Of a DNA stretch of 32,264 nucleotides, positions 14,787-23,539 are shown one piece after another. This stretch comes from Synechococcus sp. J7-Johnson (lineage in GTDB: Bacteria > Cyanobacteriota > Cyanobacteriia > PCC-6307 > Cyanobiaceae), in assembly GCF_024345795.1 (NCBI RefSeq), contig NZ_JAGQBU010000030.1:1-32264 (forward strand), given 5' to 3'. The notes under the pieces are model-generated. The model had not been told where the DNA came from. It was given only the letters and a program-made list of their open reading frames with translations, and ran no database searches. A program made the translations under genes and the position numbers. Numbering within the stretch: the first letter of the stretch is position 1; every line of letters starts with the position of its first letter.

Positions 14787-16934
14787 TCAGGCCGGTGCAT
14801 TCAGCCCTTTGCGCCACTGCTTGATCAGATCGAGCTGGGCGCAGCGGGGGTCGCCACTGGGCCGTCGCTGGATGAAGCTGCCGTCGCTCTGCATGTCCCA
14901 GGCGGCGCAGTCGTCGTTCTGGTAGGTGTCCAGCAGGCGCTCCAGCTGGCTGCGCAGCTGTGGATTCTTGATCGGCGTCACCGCTTCGACGCGACGGTCG
15001 AGGTTGCGTGGCATCCAATCGGCGCTACCGATGTACATCTCTGGCTCACCGGCATTGGCGAACCAGAACATCCGGGAGTGCTCGAGAAAGCGGCCGATGA
15101 TGCTGATCACCTGGATCGTTTCGCTCACACCAGGCACCCCGGGTCTCAGGCAGCACATCCCTCGGATCACCAGCTCGATAACCACCCCGGCCTGGGATGC
15201 TTCATAGAGCAGGGCGATGATCGCTGGATCCACCAGGGCATTCATCTTCGCGCGGATGTGTCCGCCTCTGCCCTCGCGGGCGTGGCTGATTTCCCGCTGG
15301 ATCAGGGCCTCCATTCCCTTGCGCAGGGTGACGGGAGCCACCAGCAGACTGCGGAAGCTCTGCTGTTTCGAGAAGCCGGTGAGGTAGTTGAACAGCTCCA
15401 CCAGATCCTGCCCAAGCTCCGGTTGGGCCGAGAGCAGGCCTAGGTCGGTGTAGAGGCTGGAGGTTTTGGAGTTGTAGTTGCCTGTGCCGATGTGCACGTA
15501 GCTGCGCAGCCGTTCTTTTTCCTTGCGCACCACGAGCATGATCTTGGTGTGGGTTTTGAGGCCCAGCACGCCATAGACCACGTGAACGCCCGAGTGCTCG
15601 AGCTGACGGGCCCATTGGATGTTGTTGTCCTCGTCGAAGCGTGCCTTGAGCTCCACCAGGGCCATCACCTGCTTGCCGTTCTCGGCGGCGCGGATCAGCG
15701 CCGCGATGATGGGCGAATCCTTCGAGGTGCGGTAAAGGGTCATCTTGATGGCCAGCACCGAGGGGTCGTCGGCGGCCTGGTTGATGAACTCCTCCACCGA
15801 GGTGGAGAAAAGGTCGTAGGGGTGATGGAGCAGCACATCGTTGCGCCGGATCGCCGCAAAGATGCTTTCGAACTCCTCGGCCTTGATCGAGCCATCCCCC
15901 AGGCGGCTCTTCTGGGCCCGGCCCAGGGCGGTGGCGGTGCGGCCCTGGTGGGGCTTGTCCTTGAGCTGGGGCAGGGGGATCGCCAGCAGGCGCATCAGGT
16001 CGTCGAGGCCCAGGGGTCCATTGATCCGATAGAGGTCGGCCAGATCCACATCGGTGCCCTCCATCAACAGATCCACCACCTCATCGGGCATCTCGTTGGC
16101 CACCTCGAGCCGCACCACTTCTCCGCCGCGGCGGCGTTTGCGCAGGCCCTCCTGCAGAGCCTCCATCAGATCGTCGGCCTCCAGGTCGCGCAGCTCCAGG
16201 TCAGCGTCGCGGGTGATGCGGAAGAAGTAATGCCCCTCGATCGTCATGCCGGGGAAGAGCAGCTGCAGGTTGAAGGCCACCACCTGCTCCAGGGGCACCA
16301 CGGTGTACACGGGGGAGGGCTCGCGGGTGCACAGTTCGGTGGGAATCTCGACGAAGCGCGGCAGGGTCTTGGTGGGCACCTTCACCCGGGCGAACTGCTG
16401 TTGCCCGGTGTCGGGATCGCGGATCAGTGCCGCCACGTTCAGGCTGAGGTTGCTCATGAACGGGAAGGGATGGGCTGGATCCACCGCCAGGGGGGTGAGC
16501 ACCGGAAAGATGGCGGTCTGGAAGTAGGTGTTGACCCAGGTCTTCTGTTGTTTGTTCAGGCGTTGGTAGTCGATCAGTTGAACGCCCTGATCGAACAGCT
16601 CCTGTTTGAGGTGATGGCGGTAGTGGGCCTGCTGTTGCTCCAGCAGCGGGCGCAGTTTCAGCTGGATCGCCTCCAGCTGCTCCCGGGGGGTGAGACCGTC
16701 GTCGCTGAGGGTGGAGACGCCCGCCTCCAGCTGTGACTTCAGGGACGCCACCCTGACCATGAAGAACTCATCAAGGTTGTTGCTGAAGATGGCGCTGAAT
16801 TTCGCCTGCTCCAGCAATGGCGTGGCGGGATCAAGGGCCTGGGCCAGCACGCGGCTGTTGAACGCGATCCAGCTCAGCTCGCGGTTGATGTAGAGCTCTG
16901 GTGCCACGACTGGCTCATTCATCACCGGATCCAT
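14787..16934 (-). CDS. ppk1: Polyphosphate kinase 1
   Basis: Makes polyphosphate from ATP. The protein is 715 residues, the usual PPK1 length. The four-domain order is present: N-terminal helical domain (ELYINRELSWIAFNSRVL, FSNNLDEFFMVRVA), head domain, and two phospholipase-D-like catalytic domains. The autophosphorylated histidine is His462 in LKTHTKIML (E. coli His435), followed by VHIGTGNYN. The second active-site histidine is His619 in FLEHSRMFWF (E. coli His592). KMTLYRTSKDSPI and the FDEDNNI segment are intact. The ATG at 16934 is taken, but MNEP at 16922 is equally possible; no Shine-Dalgarno supports either. It starts 29 bp after the MFS gene of the arsenic cluster, on the same strand. 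Confidence 0.95.
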   Translation of the reverse strand: MDPVMNEPVVAPELYINRELSWIAFNSRVLAQALDPATPLLEQAKFSAIFSNNLDEFFMVRVASLKSQLEAGVSTLSDDGLTPREQLEAIQLKLRPLLEQQQAHYRHHLKQELFDQGVQLIDYQRLNKQQKTWVNTYFQTAIFPVLTPLAVDPAHPFPFMSNLSLNVAALIRDPDTGQQQFARVKVPTKTLPRFVEIPTELCTREPSPVYTVVPLEQVVAFNLQLLFPGMTIEGHYFFRITRDADLELRDLEADDLMEALQEGLRKRRRGGEVVRLEVANEMPDEVVDLLMEGTDVDLADLYRINGPLGLDDLMRLLAIPLPQLKDKPHQGRTATALGRAQKSRLGDGSIKAEEFESIFAAIRRNDVLLHHPYDLFSTSVEEFINQAADDPSVLAIKMTLYRTSKDSPIIAALIRAAENGKQVMALVELKARFDEDNNIQWARQLEHSGVHVVYGVLGLKTHTKIMLVVRKEKERLRSYVHIGTGNYNSKTSSLYTDLGLLSAQPELGQDLVELFNYLTGFSKQQSFRSLLVAPVTLRKGMEALIQREISHAREGRGGHIRAKMNALVDPAIIALLYEASQAGVVIELVIRGMCCLRPGVPGVSETIQVISIIGRFLEHSRMFWFANAGEPEMYIGSADWMPRNLDRRVEAVTPIKNPQLRSQLERLLDTYQNDDCAAWDMQSDGSFIQRRPSGDPRCAQLDLIKQWRKGLNAPA

Positions 16935-16963
16935 GGCTGGGGCTGTTGGGTGGAAGGTAGCAA

Positions 16964-18220
16964 TCAGGGCCTGGGAGGCACGGTCGTGGACTTGCTTGCG
17001 GAAAGGCTGCTGAGGGGTCCAGCTCCGGCCACCAGCAGGCCCACCACCAGAAACAGGGCGATGCCGGCCCAGAAGGGGCTGGTCTTGCCCACCAGGTCGT
17101 AGGCCAGGCCCGCCAGGGGTGGGCCGATGAAACTGCCCAGACTCTGAAGACCCTGGAGGCTGCCCAGGGCTGCTCCCTGGCCACTGTCATCCAGCCGGCG
17201 TGACACCTGGCTGCGCAGGCAGGGGGTGACCAGCCCGGTGCCGAAGGCCAGCAGGGCCAGGGCCGGGAAAACAACCTGCAGGGCGTTGGCCTTCGTGGCC
17301 AGGGGAATCAGGAGACAGCCCACGACCACCAGGCCCAGGCCGACCTGGCTGAGGCGTACCTCACCGAAGCGTTGCACCAGCGGTCCGATCAGACCTCCTT
17401 GCACCACCGTGGCCACCACCCCCACCACCAGGAAGGCCATGGCGGCCAGCTCCGGCCCCCAGCCGAACACCTGCTTGAAATAGAGCACCAGCACGGCGGT
17501 GAAGCCGCCGAAGCCCAGAAAGAACAGAAAGAAGGCCAGGCTGAGCCGCCGCACCCGGGGGTTGCGAAACACCCGCATCAGCTGGGTGAGCGGGTTGAGC
17601 TCCCGCTTGCGCGGCAGTGCCAGGCGCGCGGCCGGGGGATGGGTTTCCGGCAGCACCGTGATCACCAGCACCAGGTTCACGGCTGCCACCGCCACCGCCA
17701 GCAGCAACGGCAGCGTCACATTCACCCCCGCCAGCAGCCCCCCCAGGGCAGGCCCGAGGATGAAGCCAAGCCCGAAGGCCACGCCGATCAGTCCGAAGGC
17801 CTTGGCCCGCTTCTCCGGAGGACTGATGTCGGCCAGCACGGCGCCGGCGGTGGCGGCAGTGCCGCCGCTGACCCCATCGATCAGCCGGGCGGCGAACAGC
17901 AGCGGCAGCGGCCAGGCGCTGCCCGCCGGCCAGGGCAGGGCCAGGGTGAGGGCAAAACCGCCCAGGCCCAGAACCGAGCCGGCTACACAGCCGGCGATCA
18001 CCGGCTTGCGTCCGAAGCGGTCGCTGAGGGCACCGATCAACGGGGTGAACAGGAACTGGGCCAGGGCGTAGCTCCCAGCCAGCAGCCCCAGGGTGCGCCC
18101 ATCGCTGGTGAAGCTGGCCAGCAGGAACGGCAGCAGGGGAAAGACGATGCTCTCCCCCAGGCGGTCGTTCAGCAGCGTCAGGAAGATGCAGAACCGCGTG
18201 GAGGGGCGCGACCAGCCCAT
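16964..18220 (-). CDS. MFS transporter (TetA/drug-efflux-like)
   Basis: Twelve-helix major facilitator protein, 418 residues from this ATG. The signature loop between helices 2 and 3 reads GALSDRFGRKPVI. Helix 5 carries GLGFILGPALGGLLAG, the antiporter motif C seen in proton-driven drug exporters. The frame extends to a TTG at 18268 that overlaps the arsM stop by 4 bp (TTGA). That start would fit the coupling pattern of this operon, but the ATG at 18220 gives a more typical N-terminus, starting just before the first helix. Being last in the ars cluster, it could export a methylated arsenic compound or arsenosugar; this is inferred from position only. Confidence 0.85.
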   Translation of the reverse strand: MGWSRPSTRFCIFLTLLNDRLGESIVFPLLPFLLASFTSDGRTLGLLAGSYALAQFLFTPLIGALSDRFGRKPVIAGCVAGSVLGLGGFALTLALPWPAGSAWPLPLLFAARLIDGVSGGTAATAGAVLADISPPEKRAKAFGLIGVAFGLGFILGPALGGLLAGVNVTLPLLLAVAVAAVNLVLVITVLPETHPPAARLALPRKRELNPLTQLMRVFRNPRVRRLSLAFFLFFLGFGGFTAVLVLYFKQVFGWGPELAAMAFLVVGVVATVVQGGLIGPLVQRFGEVRLSQVGLGLVVVGCLLIPLATKANALQVVFPALALLAFGTGLVTPCLRSQVSRRLDDSGQGAALGSLQGLQSLGSFIGPPLAGLAYDLVGKTSPFWAGIALFLVVGLLVAGAGPLSSLSASKSTTVPPRP

Positions 18221-18264
18221 GGCGACGACCCGCAACACAGCCGTTACCTTCCCATGGGCAGTCG

Positions 18265-19347
18265 TCAACAGCAGGAGCTGGAGCCTGCAGTGGTTGGCGC
18301 GGCTGTGGCCGATGTGAAGGGCATCACGCTGCCGCAGCCAGGAAACAGGCCGAAGTGGGCGCTGGAGTGGGCGTTGATGAAGCTGAAATGGGGTGCCAGC
18401 CGGCTCTGGTGCAGCATCTTGAAGCTATTGCCGCAGACGGCAAACACCCGGCCTGTTTCAAAGCTGTGGTGGATGTCGAGGTCGACGCGGTGCGGGTGGC
18501 CGGGGATTGTGCCCTTGTAGATGACTGCCTGGCCGTGATCTTCACAGGCATCTTCGAGGCTGTCGATGTTGAACAGCCGGTAGGTGGCGGAGAAGAAGCG
18601 CAGCTCGCCGGTGCGTGCTGCCAGCTCCGGATCGGTGATCTCCAGGGGGCGGTCGCCCGCCAGGCGCGGATCGGCGAAGCCCGCCTGGCGGGCCAGGCGC
18701 AGGAAGTCGTTCCAGTAGAGGGCGCCACTGAGGCATTCGCCGTAGAGCACTGGATCGGCCTGCAGGGCCTGGGGCACGCGCCGGTCGGCGTAGACATCGG
18801 CGAAGTGGAACTCACCGCCCGGCTTGAGCAGCCGCCGCACGCCGCGCAGCACCGCCAGCTTGTCGGTGGAGAGGTTCACCACGCAGTTGGAGATCACCAC
18901 ATCGAAGCTGGCGGGCTCCAGGTCGAGCTGTTCCAGCTGCTCGATGAAGCCCTCCAGAAAACGGACGTTGTCGTAGCCGAAGGCCTCGGCGTGAAAGACG
19001 CGGTGGGACTCCGCCACCGCCAGCTGCTCCGCCGTCATGTCGACCCCCACCACGCTGCCGCCCGGTCCCACCAGCTGGGCGAGCAGGTAGGCGTCGCGGC
19101 CGCTGCCGCAGCCCAGGTCCAGCACCCGCGCCCCCTCCAGCAACGGCGGGCAGACCAGGCCGCAGCCGTAGTAGCGGGAGAGCACCTCGGGATGGAGGCG
19201 GCCCAGCAGGGGCCGGAGGGCGGCGGGCACGGCGCTGGCATCGCAGCAGGCGTTGGTGCGCAGATCGGCGCTGCTGGTCAGGGTGCTGCCGTAATAGGTC
19301 TGCACGGCCTGCTGCACGGCGGCCTCGTTCAGGGGGGTGCGGGTCAT
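18265..19347 (-). CDS. arsM: Arsenite methyltransferase ArsM (arsenosugar-type)
   Basis: SAM-dependent methyltransferase, 360 residues. It methylates trivalent arsenic and supplies dimethylarsenic for arsenosugars. The SAM-binding motif VLDLGCGSGRDAYLL is at residues 75-89 and VVGVDMTAEQL follows. The arsenic-binding cysteines expected of the family are visible: Cys34/Cys35 (TNACCDA), Cys155 (SNCVVNLS) and Cys205 (YGECLSGALY). A C-terminal domain of about 100 residues follows, ending in PGCGS and a final SSSCC, so there are extra cysteines that may bind metal. Its stop overlaps a possible TTG start of the MFS gene; 61 bp separate it from the TVP38 gene upstream. arsS nearby strongly supports the assignment. 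Confidence 0.92.
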   Translation of the reverse strand: MTRTPLNEAAVQQAVQTYYGSTLTSSADLRTNACCDASAVPAALRPLLGRLHPEVLSRYYGCGLVCPPLLEGARVLDLGCGSGRDAYLLAQLVGPGGSVVGVDMTAEQLAVAESHRVFHAEAFGYDNVRFLEGFIEQLEQLDLEPASFDVVISNCVVNLSTDKLAVLRGVRRLLKPGGEFHFADVYADRRVPQALQADPVLYGECLSGALYWNDFLRLARQAGFADPRLAGDRPLEITDPELAARTGELRFFSATYRLFNIDSLEDACEDHGQAVIYKGTIPGHPHRVDLDIHHSFETGRVFAVCGNSFKMLHQSRLAPHFSFINAHSSAHFGLFPGCGSVMPFTSATAAPTTAGSSSCC

Positions 19348-19408
19348 GCGGTGGTGGGCAGCTACCGGTTTTGAAGGCTAGTGATCAAGGCGGGGCCTCG
19401 GCCCAGGC

Positions 19409-20140
19409 TCATCCCTGCCGCCAGAGCTTCCAGCGCTCCAGGGCCAGCCGCGCGATCCAGGGGAAGGCCCCCAGCAGCGCCAGCGACAGCAGCAGCGGCG
19501 GCGTGAGGATGCCCTCGAGGCTGCGCAGCTGACCCAGCTGCGTGCCGGCGTTCACATAGACGAGGGTGCCGGGCAGCATGCCGATCTGGCTGGTGACGTA
19601 AAAGGAGAGCGTGCGGATCGGCGTGAGCCCCATCACCACATTCACCAGGAAAAAAGGAAATACCGGCACCAGCCTCAGGCTGAGCAGGTAGAGCACCCCG
19701 TCGCGGCGCAGGCCCTCCTCGATCGGGGCCAGCCTGGCGCCGAAGCGTTTCAGCATCGGCTCGCGCAGCAGGGTGCGGGCCAACAGGAAGGCGATGGTGG
19801 CCCCGGCGCTGGAGGCGAATGAAACCAGCAGGGTGCCGAGCCCCAGCCCGAACACCGCGCCTCCGGCCAGGGTCATCACCGCCGCGCCAGGCAGGGAGAG
19901 CCCGGCGACCAGCACATAGGCCAGGCCGTAGAGGGCCGCGGCACGGACAGGCGCCTGCTGGCGCCAGGCCAGCAGGCTGGTGTGGGCGTCGCGCAGGGCG
20001 TCGAAGCTGAGCTGCCGGGGCAGATCCAGGAGGAAGAACAGCGCCAGCAGTGCGGCCACCGCCAGCAGCAGCAGCCAGCGTCTGGAGGCTGGGATGGAAG
20101 TTGGGATGGAGGGGACGTCTCGCTCGGGTTTTGCCGTCAT
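19409..20140 (-). CDS. TVP38/TMEM64 family (SNARE-associated / VTT domain) membrane protein
   Basis: Membrane protein of 243 residues with about six hydrophobic segments. The VTT (DedA-like) core has the two re-entrant-type glycine-rich stretches: GAAVMTLAGGAVFGLGLGTL around residues 85-105, and LRLVPVFPFFLVNVVMGLT around 155-173. The ATG at 20140 overlaps the arsS stop by 4 bp (ATGA), so it is preferred to an upstream start inside arsS. TVP38/TMEM64 genes recur next to arsM/arsS in other bacteria, but their role there is not settled; transport or lipid scrambling across the membrane is possible. Confidence 0.88.
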   Translation of the reverse strand: MTAKPERDVPSIPTSIPASRRWLLLLAVAALLALFFLLDLPRQLSFDALRDAHTSLLAWRQQAPVRAAALYGLAYVLVAGLSLPGAAVMTLAGGAVFGLGLGTLLVSFASSAGATIAFLLARTLLREPMLKRFGARLAPIEEGLRRDGVLYLLSLRLVPVFPFFLVNVVMGLTPIRTLSFYVTSQIGMLPGTLVYVNAGTQLGQLRSLEGILTPPLLLSLALLGAFPWIARLALERWKLWRQG

Positions 20141-21141
20141 GCGGCCAGCGCCCCGCCGCAGCTGGAGCCGCTGCCGGCAGTGCAACCAAAGCAGTGGTCG
20201 GCCACCTGGATCGGATCGCCGCTGGGGTCGCGCCGCAGCAGATCCCTCAGGTGGGAGCGTTCACCTGGCTCAGCTGCGGCTGCAGCGGCCGGATCGCCAG
20301 CAATCGCCAGCCCCAGCTGCTGGTTGAAATCGCAGTCGTAGAGGAAGCCCTGCCAGTCGACGCTGATCAGCTTGCGGCACATCACCTGCACCAGGTTGGC
20401 GTCGCGGTGGCTGCGGCGCAGCAGCTCCCGGTAGTCCTCCAGCTCCCCCTGGGCGCTCAGCACCGCCGCGAAGCGCTGGACCGGCATGTTGGCCAGGGCA
20501 TAGAGACGGTTGAACACCACGCCGTGATCGGCCGCCAGCACACGCCGGTAGTCGGCCTCCAGCGGCCCCTGCGCCGGTGGCAGCATCGCCCCCTGGGGGT
20601 TGTACACCAGGTTCAGCTCCAGACCCGAGCCCGGCAGGCCGTAGCCGAGCGCGTTGAGCTGACGCAGGCCGTCGATGCTGCGCTGGAACACCCCGGAGCC
20701 TCGCTGACGCTCCACGTTGTCCTGCAGGTAGCAGGGCAGCGAGGCCACCACCGTGACCCCCTCGGCGGCCAGAAAGGCGGCCAGATCCTCCTGGCCCGGC
20801 TCCTGCAGGATCGTGAGATTGCAGCGATCGATCACCTCCACCCCCAGGGCGCGGACCCGTCGCACCAGTTGCCGGAACTCGGGGTGAAGCTCAGGCGCGC
20901 CGCCGGTGAGATCGAGGCAGCGCAGCTTCCTGGCGGCCAGCACCTCGGGGATCAGGGCCAGGGTGGCGGCCTCCATGCTTTCGGTGCGGGTCGGGCCGGC
21001 ATTCACGTGGCAGTGCACGCAGGCCTGGTTGCAGCGGTAGGTGAGGTTCACCTGAAGGGTTTCCAGGCGGTCTCGCCGCAGCGGCGGGAAGGGTGCCGGA
21101 GCCGTGGCGGGCCTGGGCAGGGTGGGGGGTTGGGGTGGCAT
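20137..21141 (-). CDS. arsS: Arsenosugar biosynthesis radical SAM protein ArsS
   Basis: Radical SAM enzyme of 334 residues that transfers a 5'-deoxyadenosyl group to dimethylarsenic on the way to arsenosugars. The 4Fe-4S ligands form a CX3CX2C motif at Cys37, Cys41 and Cys44 (CNQACVHC). LDLTGGAPELHPEFR and LNLVYNPQGA, typical of this subfamily, follow. The C-terminal DUF3641-type domain contains the metal-binding-like cysteines in LYDCDFNQQLG and CFGCTAGSGSSC. Length and both domains match full-length ArsS. It starts 15 bp after the anti-sigma gene and overlaps the TVP38 gene by 4 bp, all on the minus strand. Confidence 0.93.
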   Translation of the reverse strand: MPPQPPTLPRPATAPAPFPPLRRDRLETLQVNLTYRCNQACVHCHVNAGPTRTESMEAATLALIPEVLAARKLRCLDLTGGAPELHPEFRQLVRRVRALGVEVIDRCNLTILQEPGQEDLAAFLAAEGVTVVASLPCYLQDNVERQRGSGVFQRSIDGLRQLNALGYGLPGSGLELNLVYNPQGAMLPPAQGPLEADYRRVLAADHGVVFNRLYALANMPVQRFAAVLSAQGELEDYRELLRRSHRDANLVQVMCRKLISVDWQGFLYDCDFNQQLGLAIAGDPAAAAAAEPGERSHLRDLLRRDPSGDPIQVADHCFGCTAGSGSSCGGALAA

Positions 21142-21156
21142 GGCTGAGGTGTTGGT

Positions 21157-21876
21157 TCAGATCGTGCCGCCGAGCACCTGACGGCCCTCCGGCTTGGCGC
21201 CGAGGCCGCCAAGCGGTTCGATGCTGACGGCCACGCTGCTGGCCTGGCTGGTGGGAGAGGTGGGGATGGGCATCGCCACATGCCCCTTGTCATCGGGAAC
21301 GAAGGGCACGCAGCCCACCAGCCGGCCATTCACGGTGGCCCAGAGCCGGTAGGTGTGAGCCGCTGGTGGTGGCGGCAGACCCTCCACCATCAGCATGTTG
21401 TGGGTGGGGTTCCCGGTGACGATCACCTCGCCGCTGGCGGCCCCTTCCTCCGCCATCGCTCGCAGCGGCAGCCGCCGGCTGGTGGTGCTGAACGGAGTGC
21501 CGCTGGCCAGTTGCCGCTGCAGCTGGGCCAGTTGCGCCTGGGTGCGATGCAGCTGCACTCCCATCACCAGCAGACCGAGGCCGAGGGCGGCGGCGATCAG
21601 GCCGGGAAGGCGCGGGGCGGCGGGGCCGGCCAGCAGCCGTTGACGCAGCGAGGCCGGCGGGACGGTGTGGGCGGGAAGGGCCAGGGGCAGCAGTTCCAGG
21701 GTGGTGCTGAATTCATCGAGCCGCTGGCGCAGGGCGGGCTGCTGGCGCAGGAGCTCGGCCAGTTGCGCGCGCTCCAGCTCGTCGAGGTCGCCGAGGGCGT
21801 GGCCGGCCAGCAGGGCATCCACATCGAGCGCCTGGCCGGAGCCGTCGCGGAAGCTGGGGGGGTGGTCGCTGCTCAT
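21157..21876 (-). CDS. Membrane anti-sigma factor, RskA-like
   Basis: Protein of 239 residues. The cytoplasmic N-terminal part (about 1-90) is acidic and helical (DVDALLAGHALGDLDELERA), the typical sigma-binding anti-sigma domain. A single transmembrane helix follows (LPGLIAAALGLGLLVMGVQL) and then an extracytoplasmic RskA C-terminal domain with its LPPPPAAHTYRLWATVNG segment. It lacks the HX3CX2C zinc motif and has one cysteine only, so it is not a thiol/zinc redox sensor; release probably needs proteolysis or ligand sensing. The ATG at 21876 overlaps the stop of the sigma gene by 4 bp, the usual pairing. It probably holds that sigma factor inactive. Confidence 0.87.
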   Translation of the reverse strand: MSSDHPPSFRDGSGQALDVDALLAGHALGDLDELERAQLAELLRQQPALRQRLDEFSTTLELLPLALPAHTVPPASLRQRLLAGPAAPRLPGLIAAALGLGLLVMGVQLHRTQAQLAQLQRQLASGTPFSTTSRRLPLRAMAEEGAASGEVIVTGNPTHNMLMVEGLPPPPAAHTYRLWATVNGRLVGCVPFVPDDKGHVAMPIPTSPTSQASSVAVSIEPLGGLGAKPEGRQVLGGTI

Positions 21877-22439
21877 GGCTGGGAGTGGTAATCGATCAGC
21901 AACGTGCGCAGGCGGATCAGGCCCTGCCGGGCGCGGGTCTTGACGGTGCCGAGGGGCAATTGCAGGCGCTCGGCGATCGCCGACTGGCTCAGTCCTTCGT
22001 AATAGGCCATCTCCAGCACCTGCCGCTGGTTGGCGGGGATCGTGGCCAGGGCGGATCGCACCCGCAGGGCAAGGTCGTCGGCTTCGGCGCATTCCTGGGG
22101 GTTGCGCACCGCGGCCGGGAACAGCTGGGACGACCAGCGTTGCACCAGTTGCCAGCGGTTCTGGCGTTGCTGGATGCGGTTGAACGCCATCGAGCGGGTC
22201 ATCAGCAGCAGGTAAGCCAGCACCGGACCCCGCTTCGGGTCGTAGCGGCCCTGCTGCCAGTAGCGCACGAACACGTCGTGGCAGAGGTCTTCGGCTTCCT
22301 GCGGCGAGCGGCAGAGGCGCAGCGCCAGCCGGTAGACCGGGGCGCCGCAGCTGTCGTAAAGGGCCGCCAGATGCTGGGGCTGCCCACTGCCGGCTGGCAG
22401 AGGCGGTGTGGCGGTGGCCCCCGGTTCGGAGCGGCTCAC
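21873..22439 (-). CDS. ECF-type sigma-70 factor (SigK-like)
   Basis: Alternative sigma factor of about 188 residues with only regions 2 and 4. Region 2 starts LAALYDSCGAPVYRLALRLC and includes EAEDLCHDVFVRYWQQ and AYLLLMTRSMAFNRIQQRQ. Region 4 has the helix-turn-helix VLEMAYYEGLSQSAIAERLQ then LGTVKTRARQGLIRLR. The start is uncertain. The GTG at 22439 overlaps the EamA stop by 4 bp (GTGA), matching other junctions in this operon. An ATG at 22469 would add 10 residues and a 34-bp overlap. It is co-encoded with the RskA-like anti-sigma factor, which overlaps its stop. It may drive this operon, but no target promoter was identified. Confidence 0.9.
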   Translation of the reverse strand: MSRSEPGATATPPLPAGSGQPQHLAALYDSCGAPVYRLALRLCRSPQEAEDLCHDVFVRYWQQGRYDPKRGPVLAYLLLMTRSMAFNRIQQRQNRWQLVQRWSSQLFPAAVRNPQECAEADDLALRVRSALATIPANQRQVLEMAYYEGLSQSAIAERLQLPLGTVKTRARQGLIRLRTLLIDYHSQP

Positions 22440-23452
22440 GGGCACGGCGCGGGCGGATCGGAACGGCATGGTGGATGTACCGGCGACGCGCCGTATCGGA
22501 TTGGGCTGGACCAGCGGCTCCAGCTGGCGCCCGTCATCAACAGCAGCAGGCCGGCACCGCCGGCCCAGCCGATCGGTTCCCCCAGCAGCAGGGCGGCGCT
22601 GACGGCGGCCACCGGGATCGAGAGCGAGCCCCACAACGACACGGTGGCCACATCGAAGTGCCGGTAGGCCTGCCGCAGGCTCAGTTCACTGCCCAGCGAC
22701 AGGCACAGGGCGTAGATGAGGATCACCCCCACCACCCACCACAGCTGCAGCAGCTGGAAGTGCTGCGGGCCGAACAGCACCAAGGCCAGCAGGCCGAACA
22801 CCAGGGCCATGGCGGTGGAGGGCACGCCGACGGTCACCGCCAGAGGTAAGCCGCGGCTGGCGATCCGGCGGCCGCTCACGGCGGAGCCGCTGTAGGCAGC
22901 GACCCCCAGCAGTGCCCAGCTCACCCCCGCCAACTGATCCATGGGTGTATGGACCAGGATCGTCCCCAGCTGGGCGAGCAGCAGGCCGGCGACGATCAGC
23001 GTCAGGCTGACCCAGAAGCCGTTGGGCAGGCGTTCGCGCAGCAGCGTCCACGCCAGCAGGGCCGAGGCGGGCAGCACCAGGGCGAACAGAAGTGTCTGGC
23101 TGATCACCGAGAGCGACTGCAGAGCCATGTAGTAAGCGATCGGGGCGATGAACAGCCCCAGTACCGCATCGAGGCCGAGCAGGCGCCGGTCGGTCGGCCG
23201 CAGCCGGGACAGATCACGCCCCAGCGTGGTGCGCCCGGGCAGCAGCGCCGCCAGGCCCACCACCAGCTCGGCGACGAAGAACACGTTGCAGAAGCTGATC
23301 GGGTTCTCGCCGTTGACCAGATGATTGGCGCCCTGGCTCTGCAGGCCCTTGAGCACGGTGGCGTCAAGCCCCCGCAGCAGCACATAGAGCGCCAGGGGAA
23401 GCATCCAGCGTCGATCGGCAGGCCCGGCCCCCAATCCGTTCGGACCTGTCAT
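22436..23452 (-). CDS. EamA/DMT-family transporter
   Basis: Ten-helix drug/metabolite transporter, 338 residues, two EamA repeats. The first repeat covers about residues 15-160 (NVFFVAELVVGLAALL, APIAYYMALQSLSVISQTLL, LRERLPNGFWVSLTLIVAGL). The second covers about 165-310 and ends VSAALLLGEPIGWAGGAGLL. The last 30 residues are Ser/Pro-rich and atypical, so the natural end may be elaborated. The start is the ATG at 23452, because the frame upstream is the antisense of the DM13 gene. First gene of the ars-sigma operon. The transported compound is unknown; an arsenical or a sugar precursor is possible from context. Confidence 0.83.
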   Translation of the reverse strand: MTGPNGLGAGPADRRWMLPLALYVLLRGLDATVLKGLQSQGANHLVNGENPISFCNVFFVAELVVGLAALLPGRTTLGRDLSRLRPTDRRLLGLDAVLGLFIAPIAYYMALQSLSVISQTLLFALVLPASALLAWTLLRERLPNGFWVSLTLIVAGLLLAQLGTILVHTPMDQLAGVSWALLGVAAYSGSAVSGRRIASRGLPLAVTVGVPSTAMALVFGLLALVLFGPQHFQLLQLWWVVGVILIYALCLSLGSELSLRQAYRHFDVATVSLWGSLSIPVAAVSAALLLGEPIGWAGGAGLLLLMTGASWSRWSSPIRYGASPVHPPCRSDPPAPCP

Positions 23453-23539
23453 CGGTACCTGTGCAGTAGGGGCGGCCCCTCGGCCGGTGGTCCCCGTGAT
23501 CCACACCCTCACAGCCAACCCCTGACTCCGTTCCCCGCC

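Noticed and set aside
15492-16736. Long plus-strand open frame of 414 codons
   Set aside because: It is the antisense shadow of ppk1 in GC-rich DNA; its translation is His/Gln/Gly-rich without any domain.
17372-18520. Long plus-strand frame of 382 codons rich in Gln and His
   Set aside because: Shadow of the MFS and arsM genes, low-complexity translation.
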